A stretch of DNA of 64,000 nt from Semisulcospira habei (taxonomy: Eukaryota > Mollusca > Gastropoda > Semisulcospiridae): assembly GCA_036245525.1 (NCBI GenBank), contig BTPG01000001.1, positions 175,087,182 through 175,151,181 of the forward strand. The letters are read 5' to 3'. The number at the start of each line of letters is the position of its first letter. The first letter of the stretch is position 1. The position numbers were made by a program, and so were the translations under genes. Positions 14,465-26,580 of this stretch are shown here, piece by piece. The notes below the pieces were generated by a model. That model made no database searches, was not told the DNA's origin, and saw nothing but the letters and a program-made list of their open reading frames with translations.

Positions 14465-15115
14465 AAGCAAAACTGACCCTTAGTCACTTCTCCGTGGCGG
14501 GTCTTTCCCGCGTGTTATTTCTGCACCAGTCTGACAAGCAAAGTAAATCCGACAAACTGGAGATGTTTCATGGTACTTTATCGACATCAAAGTTTTAAAA
14601 AGTAAAAAATCATTGCAGTTACAAAATATATGTACATATCAGACACGCAAACGCATTAATAGAAAAGATGCTAGTTAAACCTGTAGTATTCTGAGCGATT
14701 ATTCCCCTCGTATGGCTGACAAACGCTTTTCATCAATTTGCTAGCTTATGCTATCGCAGGGAAAATTGGAGCCGAGCAAATAAATCATCTGACCAAATAA
14801 ATCATCTGAAAAAAACAAACAAACAACATTACATGTACTTTCCACTCGCGTGCTTTCTTCCTGAGAAATGCACCTTTCCACGAGGCTGTTGACTTGTGCA
14901 ACTAGTGTGCCGCCATGCAGGGCAGATTGACATGATATCGTGTGCACTGAATGAAATAAAATGCACTGTCCACACAGAAACCGGATGTGGAAAATGACCT
15001 ACATTCTAGATGTTTCATTTCTGGGGAAAATGCGGTGTGTGCCTTGTTGTTGGTGCTCATATAGAGTAATAAATAAATAGGCCTAAATCGACACTTTGAG
15101 AACATTAATTTTTAA
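14465..15115. repeat. Dispersed repeat, direct copy related to 21430-22025
   Basis: Several blocks are shared in the same order with 21430-22025: TGGCGGGTC near the left, GTATGGCTGACAAACGCTTT, GGAAAATGACCTACATTCTA and AATAGGCCTAAATCGA near the right. No coding sequence is visible, so this is a non-autonomous element or segmental duplication. Confidence 0.8.
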
Positions 15116-15128
15116 TGGTGTAATTGTT

Positions 15129-15290
15129 TTAACCCCTTCACTGCCAAGAAACAGAAAGCACCTCATAGCCGCAAGACATAGACTACAATTAAACCCCGCA
15201 GAAACAGGCGGTGCAGGACGCGTATTGAGAGGTCAGCCTGCTATGGGTTGAGAACCAGCATTCATTGCCCCTGAAAGTGAAAGGGGTTAA
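15129..15290. mobile_element. TTAA-flanked MITE (TTAACCCCTTCAC type)
   Basis: It starts TTAACCCCTTCACTGCC and ends GTGAAAGGGGTTAA, giving inverted ends bounded by TTAA on both sides. The interior (CCGCAGAAACAGGCGGTGCAG) recurs at 22374. Confidence 0.8.
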
Positions 15291-15721
15291 GTACAGTTCA
15301 AAACTTCGACTATCTACAAGCATACATACATTACACTGGTATCATAGATAACAGTTCTACAGCAAGCTCTGTGCATTGAGGAACAAGCGGCTTTGTTTTA
15401 CAGGCGGTCTAGCCTTGTCCCAAACGTCCTTTGTCTGAAGCGGAAACGGCCACAACACGTAAGCGCACAATCACTCAGGACGCAGAATGCAAACGAATGT
15501 CCGGAAGAAATTTCAGCAATGCCATGTTTTTGTTAAAACCCCGTGTGCTAGCAGCTGTCGGTATTTGAGATACAGTACCGGCAGCTGCATGCACAAGAGA
15601 GTTGATTGATTATGAAAAAAGAAAAAGGATTCCGGCCACCTACAGTTTTACGTCCGATATACCTTCAGACTGGTACAGCCCTGCGTATATTTTTTAATTT
15701 CACAGTAACTGTCGACGACGC

Positions 15722-15926
15722 TTAACTCATTCAGCTCTGACGCACTACAGCAGGAGATGGATCGACCATGATAATTCATGGGCAGTGTCAGATTAGCTTG
15801 GCGCCTGTCGGCGCCAGGCACTGCCCTTGAATTATTATGGTCGATCCATCTCCTGCAACAGGTGCATAGTCGTTAGATGTCGCCTCCGAAATTTGGGAAA
15901 TACGTGCGCCGGGCTGAATGAGTTAA
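15722..15926. mobile_element. TTAA-flanked palindromic MITE (GATGGATCGACC type)
   Basis: Outer ends TTAACTCATTCAGC / GGGCTGAATGAGTTAA enclose long palindromic arms (GAGATGGATCGACCATGATA and its inverse). Close relatives lie at 25006, 26367 and 63228. The element can fold into one long hairpin. Confidence 0.85.
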
Positions 15927-16017
15927 GTCCAGACCCCTAGCTAGAAACTTAGTGGGGCAGGGAGCTGGGTAGGTCAAAAAGGGCATCAGCTGACCGGAGG
16001 GGCACTTCACACTTTAA

Positions 16018-16510
16018 CAAGATGAGGATTTCATCCCAAAGTCTACCGTATTGTCTGGAGCTCACATGCGTTTATCTTTTAGAACATTCAGGATTGTTCA
16101 TATTTTTAGGGTTGTTATGCTGATCCATTTCCCTCCTCTCTAAGCGACCCCTGATCAACACACACGTCGGCGCACACAAATAAAGACGGACACACGGCAC
16201 TTCCCGTCATTAGTACGCTCTGTGGGCTCGTGTAGCGACAGAAATACATCTCATTCTACTCTAACCCACCCTCTGATCCACACACACTGGCACACATAAA
16301 TAAAGACGGACACACGGCGATTCCCGCTATTCGTAAGCTTTGTGGTCTGGTGTAGCATAGCTATTCTGAGGAAGAATAATAGCACGAGCAGCGAAATGAC
16401 GTCACTTCAAACTTCACGTCATGGCCATCATTAGTCCCACGACGCTGTGTTCATAGTGAGACTCGATGTTATACGTCACTCTTCGCAGTACTAGCATTTG
16501 ACGTATCAAA
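16018..16510. repeat. Second copy of the 3285-3790 repeat
   Basis: The order of blocks matches 3285-3790: GTCTACCGTATTGT, GATCAACACACACGTCGG, AAATAAAGACGGACACACGG and GAAATGACGTCACTTCAA. Divergence is modest. No coding potential is seen. Confidence 0.85.
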
Positions 16511-17577
16511 GAATCAACTTTGCAATTTTCTCGCCAGTCAGACAGACAGATAATGAGCCGGGAGGGTGTTTTCTAGGTCAGTTATGTGACCAAGCACTGA
16601 CCAATCACCAAATAGGAATTTTTCATGATGGCGGCTACTTTCGATATTAAAACGCTGTCCACATGGTCACAGAAATTTATTCATTAAAAATCAGTATCGT
16701 TGTAACTGTGAAAATCCGGGTTTGTAAACTCTAGCGATGATTTCTGTTTATCCTCATAGCAAATATAGGGTCCTATAAGCGCTCAACTCGTCGCATTTTA
16801 AACTAGATGACAGTACAACGCATTGTAAATCAGAACGAAACACAACACTGTGTACTTTGCATTTAGTTTCTCTTGTGGACTCAAGCTTTGGCGTATAGAC
16901 GTCAACATACTTAGGCAGAATCAAAATTTTATTCCGAATAATTTTCTTGCGAACAAGTAGCAGTCGCTCGCCCTACCTTTCTTTCCCATAGGCCTTTTCA
17001 TGGTCACTGTTTTTGGCTGATGTGAACGAAATAAACTACAGTTTAAAACGAAACCTTTCCAATGACCCAGACGAGTATCCAAAGTTGTTTTAGTTGTCAG
17101 AGTAACAGGGACTCTTACATTTTGAAACTCTGAGGGTAACATCCTCATGTGTGATGTCCTTTTGGCTGTTGCTTACTGATAACACGGACACCCTTTTCGA
17201 GACTGTGAATAGGGTTACCTTGCATTCATTTAGTTTTTCTTGTGGACTCGGATCCTCGAGCACAACTCAAATTAAAATGTGTATGAGGAGATAATTGGCT
17301 GCATGTAGGTAGGTGACATACAGTGATTACAGGTGAATGAAGTCTTAACCACCCCCCCCCCCTCCCCGCCACCCGTTTTCTTTTGTTGTGTCTTGTTGCA
17401 CAGCATTCACGTACACTAAACACACGTAGTTGGTTGCTTGTCTGTACATTGTTAGTCTCTCTACAGACCTGGTCTGAAACACAGATTCAGATTCAAATGA
17501 CTTCAATGATTGGCCAGAATGATAGAGGGTTTTACCGTCCTATTTTTAACAATTAACAAGAAAGGCAAAGCCATTAT
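16511..17577. other. Non-coding, no recognisable gene
   Basis: No domain or splice-supported frame is seen. A poly-C run lies at about 17352-17361. Confidence 0.5.
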
Positions 17578-17885
17578 GGCTCACGTGTATTACCGAATTA
17601 CATATGTGTGACCTTTGTGACAAGAGCTGGCTTCTGCAGCTGCAAAATCCATGTTTTCTGAAAATGTAAACATTTTTCACACATCTGTCAACCCCCTCCC
17701 CCTCCCCCAAGACCCAAAAACTACAGTAGCTCGCTTGAGCTTGCCCTTAGCACCACGTGAAAGTTCTGTTTACGTTCAGTGTGTGAGTGAATGCGCGTGA
17801 TTCACGTGAGCGTGCTTGTTGGGTTCAGTTCGCGGCGGAGCTTTGAGCCGATTTTCAATTGGGATAAAGCGCCTATTTAATGCGC

Positions 17886-17917
<32 letters not shown>

Positions 17918-19055
17918 GAATTAGATATGTGTGACCTTTGTTACAAGAGCTGGCTTCTGCAGCAGCAAAATCCATGTTTTCTGAAAATGTAAACATTTTT
18001 CACACATCTGTCAACCCCCCCCCCCCCTCACGTGACCCTTATGATGAGTCGACTAAATTAGTATGCATAGGAAGGTCTTATCATCAGCTATCTTTGTACC
18101 AAATGTGGCTGAAAAATTTGCCAAAATGTTGATAATACCTACAATTGTATCAAAAATCTGCATTTTACATACATCTGCCAGCCTCTTGTGACCATTGACC
18201 TTTTTAAGAGGTCATCCAAATTAGTGTGCATAGATAGGTCTTCCATCAGATATCCTTGTACCAAATTTGGGTTTGAAGTTGTGAATAGTATTTGAGAAAA
18301 AACATCATTTGTCAAAATATGGCTATTGTTGATCTATTTCCTGAGATCTCGTGACCCTTGACCTTTCTGAGGGATCAACCAATTTAGTGTGCATAGAAAG
18401 GTTTTCCCATCAGGTATCTCTGTAGCAAGTTTGGGTTTAATGTTGTGAATAGTATTTGAGACAAAACATCTATTTTCAAAATATGGCTATTTCGGAACTA
18501 TTTGCTAAGCCCTTCATGACCCTTGACCTTTCCGAGAGGTAATCCAAATTAGTATGCATAGATAGGTCTTACCATCAGGTATCTCTGTACTAAATGTGGG
18601 TTTGATGTTGTGAATAGTATTTGAGAAAAAACATTTTTGTCAAAATATGACTATTTTTAACATATTTCCTGAGCTCTTGTGACCCTTGACCTTTCCGAGG
18701 GATCAACCAAATTAGTATACATAAAACGGTCTTACTATCAGGTATCTTTGTACCAAGTTTGGGTTTGAAGCTGTGAATAGTATTTGAGAAAAAATAAATT
18801 ATAGCAAAATATAGCTATTTTTACATAATTCCTGATCCCCTGTGACCTTGACCTTTGTGAGAGGTCACTCAAACTGGTATTTTTTAGTAAGATCTTGCTA
18901 CAAAGTATCCATGGGCCAAGTTTAAAGAATCTGCCTTTAATAGTCTCCGAGTAAATGCCAACGTTAAAGATTACCACGGACGACGATGACGGCGGACGGA
19001 CAAATGACCACTGGCCCAAAACATATAATCACTTTTGCTTCACACGTGAGCCAAA
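17578..19055. mobile_element. Element with 163-bp tandem core and GGCTCACGTG ends
   Basis: Inverted ends GGCTCACGTGT (17579) and ACACGTGAGCC (19042) bound about six tandem units of roughly 155-166 bp. The units are recognisable by TGACCCTTGACCTTT at about 18034, 18189, 18351, 18516, 18679 and 18842. Each also carries AAATTAGTATGCATAG and TGTGAATAGTATTTGAG words. No transposase is present. A non-autonomous element with a tandem-repeat core resembles the layout of molluscan pearl-like/Helentron elements; that comparison is from memory. Confidence 0.7.
17765..17915 (+). mobile_element. SINE 3' part with (TTA)n tail
   Basis: It shares TTGGGTTCAGTTCGCGGCG, GCTTTGAG and AAAGCGCCTAT with the tail of the SINE at 61780-62205 and ends in a TTA-repeat tail. 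About 100 bp of host element sequence (17590-17700) is repeated right after the tail (17914-18020). Confidence 0.75.
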
Positions 19056-19617
19056 AAATGTCACTGTCCCTAGAAGTATATTGAGAACAAAGAATATCTA
19101 TAGACAAAGTTTGATATAAACCATGATACACAATGTTTTTATGAGACTGTCAAGTGGGGAAAGCGAAACGGCTAAAAATAGTTCAGGGCTGAGGAAACTG
19201 CTCTGTAAGAACACATGACTGTAGAGGGAATTCCATCTGGTGAAAGTTTATGCAAACTACTTATTTTTCATGTGATAATGTTCATTGTTATTGTTTTCAT
19301 ATTTTACTTGTTTACTATAAATAACTTCATAGACAAGTCGACCATGTTTTAAAAATAAAAAAGAATGACACACAACTTGGTATAAGAATTTTTATTCAAT
19401 TCAAATTCAGCTGCAAAAAAGAGCAAAGTTATATCTACATTCAGTGAGTCAATACAAACTTATTTCTGAACAGGGTTCCAGACAAGCGACCTTTTGAGAT
19501 TTGCTCATAAGCCTCATGCAGCTGGATGGTTTTCACTTTTCCGTTCGTGCATTTAATAGACCTGCCGGTTTGAAAGACAGACAAGATTGTTTTCAAACTT
19601 CATTTACTACGAATTTT

Positions 19618-19703
<86 letters not shown>

Positions 19704-20199
19704 CCTTCCGTCTGCCACACTTCCCACAGGTGTTCCAGTTAAGTCTGCTAATATTACTTGAGTGTGCTTATCTTTTATAACGGTTTAAGTTATGAAACTG
19801 TGTAGACTGGTGGAGCAGACTGGCCTATTGTTGCTAATGACAGAACGGTAACCCCTTCACTGCCTGCCGTGAGATGGCCTTGGTCGCCTGCACGATGTTA
19901 ACCCCTTAACTGTCGGAGCAATGCGAACGCTACATATCTGCAACAGACATAAATGTCCATGAGCCCCCGCAGTCGCGGGGGCTCATGGGCATTTGAGTCT
20001 GTTGACAGTCCATATTTTCTTGGTGCCTATTTTCTGTCCCAGTTACATTGAGCTTTTCACGCGAATGTCGGGCAGTATGCCCTGGTTCCAGGCGCTCAAT
20101 TCGTCATCACTGGGGGCGAAGACGTTAAACCCTAATAACTAAATTCACGGTGAAGAAAGTTATACGCCATTTAGAAAAAAAGGTTGTTCCGCGTGTGCA
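19056..20199. other. Non-coding; (CA)n tract and one hairpin
   Basis: A (CA)n microsatellite fills about 19617-19700. A strong palindrome at 19941-20004 (CAACAGAC arms, GAGCCCCCGC core) belongs to the hairpin family. No gene is seen. Confidence 0.6.
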
Positions 20200-20383
20200 T
20201 TAACCCATTCGATCCTGGGGTCGACATTTCCAACTTTACGAGTTGTCCTATGAAGGCTATATTGCAGCTCAGGGGACAGATTAACCATGACAGTTCAAGA
20301 TGCCAAACTGTCCTGGCACCCATCTTGAAATGTCATGTTCAAACGTTTCTTATGTTATAGTGTATCAGAGCTGAAAGGGTTAA
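20200..20383. mobile_element. TTAA-flanked MITE
   Basis: It starts TTAACCCATTCGATCC and ends GCTGAAAGGGTTAA. The central words CCATGACAGTTCAAGATGCC / GGCACCCATCTTGA are a partial palindrome of the GATGGATCGACC family. Confidence 0.7.
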
Positions 20384-20821
20384 GGGAATGTGTGACACAT
20401 CACATGATGATCAGTTTTATGAGTCCAGTGGAAGGTACCAGCGAGATTTTGCCATAATGACCATGACGTTCTAACCGTGACTGAATAACAACTGCCTGCG
20501 CGTGTACAATCAAATCCGCACGCAATGCAAGTCAAGATGAACGTAGTACTGATTAAAATTGTTGTGCTGGCCTGTGATTTTGGGCCTTACGGCTTTATAC
20601 TGTAATATACAAAATCACAGAACAGCCCACAAGTACGTACTCAATTAGAATACAACAACAAACAACTGCTTGATGCTGTCAGAACTGAATTGGATATGAA
20701 ACATTTCAAGCTGTACACCTTCTATACTGAACATTGTCGACGTAGTATGTTAAACGGTGGATATTCTGATCGGTGTTGATATTAAACATAAAATCTCGGC
20801 AAGCAACGGTCACAACGACAC

Positions 20822-21045
20822 TTTGTTCGGCAGCAGCACCACCCGTGTCAATCTGAGGTACACTGACGAAACTGATTGACTCAGGTCAATCTGATGTACA
20901 AGAAACTGACCTCGGGTCAATCTGACGTACACGAAACTGACCTCTGGTCAATCTGACCTACACGAAACTGATCCCGGGTCAATCTAACCTACACGAAACT
21001 GACCTCGGGTCAATCTGACGTATACGAAAATGACCCCGGGTGAAT
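20822..21045. repeat. 30-bp tandem repeat, about six units
   Basis: The unit reads GGTCAATCTGACCTACACGA followed by AACTGACCTC, with a few substitutions per unit. The same words recur once at 21428-21465 at the start of the 21430-22025 repeat, so the array is probably an expanded piece of that element. Confidence 0.85.
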
Positions 21046-21429
21046 TAAGCGTAATGTTCATTCTGGTGTGTTACACCGACTGGCGACAACCATTCAATGT
21101 TATGTTTTATTTCTTTGTTGTTTTTCTCACAAGCGTATCACACACGTCCTTCAAATAGGCCCTTGTTGTTGTCAGGCCGTAAGCAGAGTACGAACAAGCA
21201 ATAATCGGGTGCGGTTTTGAAAACCATTCCTATCTGCTTGTGTATCATCGGATGGTCGATGGTGGTGTCCAGTGGGCAATGGCCATCGTGCCGACGTCGG
21301 CCGCCGTTGGCCCGCGCACGGCCGTGTAGGGCAGTCACTAACAACCAGTCGCTAAGCCAAGACCTTCCCATTTTCTATGCCTCTTCACACTGCGGCTAAA
21401 GTGGCCACGTGACGTTCTGGCGTGGGCAA

Positions 21430-22025
21430 AACTGATCCCGCCGGTCCATCTGACCTACGTAAAATTGACCCCTGCATATTCAGTTCTGCGTGGCGGGTCA
21501 TTCTCGCGTGTTTGCTACGCCCGTCAAACAAGCAAAATAAACCTAACGCATGATGGAGACGCTTCATGCTAGATTATCGACATGAAAAGTAAAAAGTAAG
21601 TAGAAATAATGAAAATTAATGTTACAAAATACATGTACACTGATCACTGTGAAATAATGCATACAAAGAATTGATCACAAAGACGGGAAGTTAAACCCAT
21701 AGTATTCTCACCGAGTGTTCCCTTGTATGGCTGACAAACGCTTTCCTACGTTTGCAAAAATAATCATAAAGTTCCCGTTTCTGAAAACTCGCGCGCTTCT
21801 TCCTGAGAAATGCCTTTGCAGCCAGTGTCCGCCATGCAGGTCAGAGTGACATGACATCGTGTGCACAATACACATAGAAAGGAGACTGCGGAAAATGACC
21901 TACATTCTAGCTGCTTCATTTCTGGGGAAAAGATGGTGTGTGCTTCGATGTGGGTGTTGATATAGGGGATACAATAAATAGGCCTAAATCGATACTTTGA
22001 GAAAAAGGTTGATGGTGTAAACGGC
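21430..22025. repeat. Dispersed repeat, direct copy of 14465-15115
   Basis: See 14465-15115 for the shared blocks. Here the right end passes directly into a TTAA-type MITE at 22026. Confidence 0.8.
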
Positions 22026-22464
22026 TTAACCCCTTTACCGCCGAGAAACAGCAAACACCACATAGACAGTGACAGTCATAGCCTCCCATGGGTGACAGTA
22101 CGAAAAGATGAAATGACTGAAGACGGTTTACAGCGTAACCATGATCTATAATCCATGACCAGCAAGAGACATAAATTCTAATGAGCCCCTGCGGATGCAC
22201 CAGTACAGTACGGCGGATGCAGGGGCTCATTAGAATTTATGCCACTTGCGTATGGAACAGGCTGGCGGAAGGACTGCATTCTCTTTGAACTAAAAGGCTG
22301 AAATTCATCATTGTGGGATTTTGAAAAAGCTGACACAGTCTACAAGACTCAGTGAAGACTGTGACATGATCCCGCAGAAACAGGCGGTGCAGGACACTTA
22401 TTGAGAGCTGAGCCTGCTACGGGTTGAGAACCAACATGCATTGCCCCTGGCAGTGAAGGGGTTA
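22026..22464. mobile_element. TTAA-type MITE with a nested hairpin
   Basis: It starts TTAACCCCTTTACCGCC and ends GGCAGTGAAGGGGTTA. It shares its interior with 15129-15290 and is larger because it includes a near-perfect hairpin at 22162-22249 (AAATTCTAATGAGCCCC arms). Confidence 0.75.
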
Positions 22465-23787
22465 CGTCTACTTCAAAGCTGCGATTATCGATACGCATAC
22501 CGACGTTGCATAACATAAATAACAACTCTACAGCAAGCTCTGCGCGCGCAGTAGGAACATGATCATTTATTTTACAATCATTTCATTGTTTAACCCCTTG
22601 TGCATGGAGCTGCCGATGTATACGGCACCAGCGGATGTATTTAGAAGGGTGTTGCTTATCATTATTTTATAAAGAGAGAATTCTCACCTGCTTTTTTACG
22701 TCCGTTTTAGTCTAGCACAAACAAGCGGGACTGACAGGGCTGCAGCAGTCGATGTGTGCGGGATCAAAGTTTCTCGGGAATGGGAACAGGAGAAGTTAAT
22801 CCGAGTCGAATTCGCTCCCACGCTCGCCCGCACGCACACACACGTACAGATCATGTAATTATGATCATGTAATTATTGTCACTTAATGTTGGACAGTGCA
22901 GTTATATTTACAGATATCTTACTAAACCTACATGTTACTGCTAGAGATCTGGTCTGATATGAAGCCGTTATTTATCTTCCTCATGACGCTGTAAACACAA
23001 CACATGCGGCTGTTGATGCTGCGTGACAGCCGGTTGGAGTCTCGTGCGTGCGATCTCACATAGCTGTCAACACTTCTAGTCGTACGAACAAACATTGTTT
23101 GCCGGGGTAGTACCAACCTGGTGGTTCTGTCAGAATGGGGAAAGACACAGGAGGAGTGGGGTACGTGTACTTTTGACAAACGTTTCACTCAGTGACTAAT
23201 TACGCATCCTCGGGGTCACTGAGTAGTGCCTGACACTCCCCCCCCCCCCCACCCTCCTTTCAATGCCGGCAAGGCACAGCATGTCTTGAAACCATGATAC
23301 ACTCAACGCCAGGTAACCTGTCCGTATTAAGGATCGTATGTAAAATGACGGTAGGAAGAGGCAAAGAACCTCATGAGCCCCCGCTGATGAGGTTCTTTAC
23401 CTCTTGCAGTTTAGTACTGATGTCACTTCCCGGCAGTAAAGGAGTCATGCGGTGCAGCAGTAGGTTTTATCAGTGTGGGATGCGTATCATTTGATTGGCT
23501 GGTTGGTTGACTGATTAATTGTTCGTCTTTGATTTGTTTGTTCCTACAGTCTCTCTCTCTCTCGCTCGCTCTCTGTAACACGAACAAACCTTAACAACTT
23601 GCTTTAATAAATTATACTTTATTTTATAATAAGAAGATACACAGTAATCAGAAAGTTCCTTCATGTCGAAACCTGATTTTGAAAAGCAGGCCTAATGCAC
23701 GATAAACCCGTTCAGCCCCGACACACAAGACCTGCATCGACCGTGACCATGATATTGCAGGGTGGTGCCTCAATAGTGTGATAGGCG
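22465..23787. other. Non-coding; one hairpin
   Basis: A short palindrome lies at 23354-23408 (AAGAACCTCATGAGCCCCC, closing with GATGAGGTTCTTTACCTC). There is a poly-C run at about 23237-23250. No gene is seen. Confidence 0.5.
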
Positions 23788-23850
23788 TTAACTCATTCGA
23801 GACATGCCGCCTCCGGATACGCGGCTTAAAGCATGTCTCTAATGAGTTAA
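23788..23850. mobile_element. 63-bp TTAA-flanked micro-palindrome
   Basis: It starts TTAACTCATTCGAGACATGC and ends GCATGTCTCTAATGAGTTAA, an almost complete palindrome with TTAA at both edges. A 57-bp relative lies at 63023-63079. It sits inside an older diverged element of the GATGGATCGACC family (about 23710-23900). Confidence 0.8.
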
Positions 23851-24110
23851 GCTATTCCGACACCAAACGTCAACTATTATGGTCAACATGACTGTCTCCT
23901 GAACTGTGGTGTTGTCTTCAGAGGACAATCTCTGTGTTGTATGTGTCCGTTATGTTATTTCACTCCGTTAAAGCACCAATGCGATGAGATACTCAAACAA
24001 AGAGCGAAACACGCTTTCAAAAAATCAGATACAACTTTAGTACATGAATGATGTGCGTCATTATAATCATAGACACGGCAACGATCATAGACATACATTC
24101 TTGTACCATA

Positions 24111-24329
24111 TTAACCCCTTCCCTTCCAGTGGACGCACATTTGTTTCACTTCTGAAATGTGTGTGCATTCAACCACCAAAAGGCAGAATCGTCCAAGGGA
24201 CGTGGGTACAAACTGGACTCACCAAGAGGCATAGATCCTCATGAGCCCCCGCAGTCGCGGGGGCTCATGAGGATCTATGTCTCTTGCTTTTGGATCGCGT
24301 TCGTTTCTTCTCGGCGGTGAATGGGTTAA
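24111..24329. mobile_element. TTAA-flanked MITE carrying the GAGCCCCCGC hairpin
   Basis: It starts TTAACCCCTTCCCTTCC and ends GGCGGTGAATGGGTTAA. The central hairpin (24223-24286) has arms CAAGAGGCATAGATCCTCAT and GAGCCCCCGC pairing almost perfectly with the other side. This copy shows how the hairpin sits within the TTAA-bounded unit. Confidence 0.85.
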
Positions 24330-25005
24330 AACAAAACTTAAAACATGACATGCACTGATACATGATTCCCTTTCAGCTGGTACACTTCTCATATTACTGT
24401 TTTGCATATCCAGTGATAAAGATAGTGAGAAAAAAAAAAACAAACACAACAAAAACATCCATGTATTTTCAGCGTAGACAAAACGAACTTTTCCGTAATG
24501 ACGAATATACGTATATAATCCGAACCCAATAAGCAGTGCAGTTTTCGTTCAAAATTCGTGGCGCGCGAATTTTGAACGAAACTGCACTGCTTATCCGGCC
24601 TTTGTGGGAAGCACAAAACATGGCGCAAAGATCTGACACATATGACACAATTTGCATTATACTTTCGGTCCAAACACATCCGACATCTGAAAAAAAAAAA
24701 TTGCTCCAATGAGGGAATAAAATGTCATGTCGTTCGTTTCGCAGTCGGATGCGAAATTCGGTTCCGCAAAAGACATATGGAATCACACAATCATAAAAAC
24801 GACTTGCACTAACTTCGGATTCGGGTGGAATTCGTATCGGATTCGTGCTTATGAAGACATAGGTTGGTTTTTTTTCAGTCTAAGAATGTACTTGAAACCC
24901 ATCTCTATCAGCAAAAGGCACAGGTACTGATGAACAACTGCAGCATCCTGCAGCCCTGGGCTCATGAAAATCTATACCTCTTGCACATAGATCCCGACTG
25001 ATTGA
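24330..25005. other. Non-coding; one perfect-arm hairpin
   Basis: At about 24530-24592 arms AAGCAGTGCAG and TTCAAAATTCG form a strong inverted repeat. A single arm recurs at 25360-25386. No gene is seen. Confidence 0.6.
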
Positions 25006-25209
25006 TTAACTCATTTAGCCCGACGCACGTATTTCCCAAATTTTGGAGGTGTCATCTAACGACTATGCACCTGTTGCAGGAGATGGATCAACCATGATAA
25101 TTCAAGGGTAGTGCCAGATTAGCTTGGCGCCTAGCTAAACTGGCACTACCCTTGAATTATCATGGTTGGCCCATCTCGTGCTGCAGTGCGTCAGGGTTGA
25201 ATGGGTTAA
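25006..25209. mobile_element. TTAA-flanked palindromic MITE (GATGGATCGACC type)
   Basis: It starts TTAACTCATTTAGCCCGACG and ends CAGGGTTGAATGGGTTAA. The arms pair around AGCTTGGCGCC. It is closely related to 15722-15926 and 26367-26580. Confidence 0.85.
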
Positions 25210-26366
25210 CTGTCTGCCATCAACAAAGGATTTTGGCTAGGGGCAAAAAGCAAACTTATTTAGAGCCAGGACACAATGCAACACGATATTAATTGACCAG
25301 GATAGTTCAAGGGTGGTGTCAGAAAAGCTTGGCGCCTATAGGGGCCTTAATGGCCCGGAACGAATTTTGAACGAAACTGCACTGCCGTATCGGGTTCGAT
25401 TCGTATACGTATCGGATTCGTCCTTATGGAAACGTTGCTTAAGTGTACGATGAACGTCTCGTGAACTGTCTTGTTGCTTGGAGAATGCAGCCCTTAACGC
25501 TGGGAATTTCTACCTATACGCTCTACGGGGGAATCTGTGTGTTCGTTGTATAATGCTTATGGCCTTGCCAGGTTTAGTGATCAAGGACTGAAAAGTAACG
25601 GCAGTGTACACAAATTCACACCGTATGGAAAAAAATCCACCAAAATACGTGCTTGGTATAATAAGTACAGTCATTGTAAAAAAAAAAGTAAAATATTCAA
25701 TTTTTTATAAAACCATGCGTAATATGCAAAATCTTAAGAAAAAGTACGACACGCAAGTAGAATGCATTACGTGCTTGTATGAACAGCATAACACACTGAG
25801 AAACAAATATGCAAGAATTACAAATACATTCATAAAAAAATTGAGAATCCCCGGACAAAAAAAAAAACAAAAAACAAAAAAACAAACAAAAAACCACCTC
25901 ATTGTGCATAATCTCAAGAAAAAAAAAAATCACAACTCAGTGTGAATCAGTGTGTTCGTTGTAGCAAGCGTCTTGCGGCTAGTTTTAGTGATGAGATAGT
26001 GGTAACGGCAATGAAAAAAAAAAAAAAACCCACACTAAATACAGCGGAAAGAAATCCACCAAAATACGTGCTTGATATAAACAGTGAAGTCACTGGGAAA
26101 AAGTTAAAAGATTCAATTGACAAAAATGATAGAAAACGCATGCATAATATTCATATTCTCCAGGAAGGGGTACAAAAAGAAAGTCGAACGCATTATGTGC
26201 TTGTATGAACGTTTTAAATCACTGAGAAACAATTATGCAAGGATTAAAATTACATTCACAAGGAAAGTAGAATGGCTAACATGCACACTACGAATAATGG
26301 TTTCAAAACATAAAGAAAAATTATGACTGAACACAACCAACCAAGAAAAACCAAACCAAATCAAAC
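25210..26366. other. Non-coding, A-rich
   Basis: Two A-rich segments (25604-25940 and 26010-26330) are diverged direct copies of each other; both contain AAATCCACCAAAATACGTGC. I recognise no domain in either, so this is probably a repeated non-coding element. Confidence 0.5.
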
Positions 26367-26580
26367 TTAACTCATTCAGCCCGACGGCCGTATTTCCCAA
26401 ATTTTGCAGGCGTCATCTAACGACTATGCACCTGTTGCAGGAGATGGATCGACCATGATAATTCAAGGGTAGTGCCAGATTAGCTTGGCGGCGACAGGCG
26501 CCAAGCTAATCTGGCACTACCCTTGAATTATCATGGTCGACCCATCTCCTGCTGTAGTGCTTCAGGGCTGAATGGGTTAA
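26367..26580. mobile_element. TTAA-flanked palindromic MITE (GATGGATCGACC type)
   Basis: It starts TTAACTCATTCAGCCCGACG and ends TTCAGGGCTGAATGGGTTAA. The inner arms AGTGCCAGATTAGCTTGGCG pair perfectly around a short loop. Confidence 0.85.
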
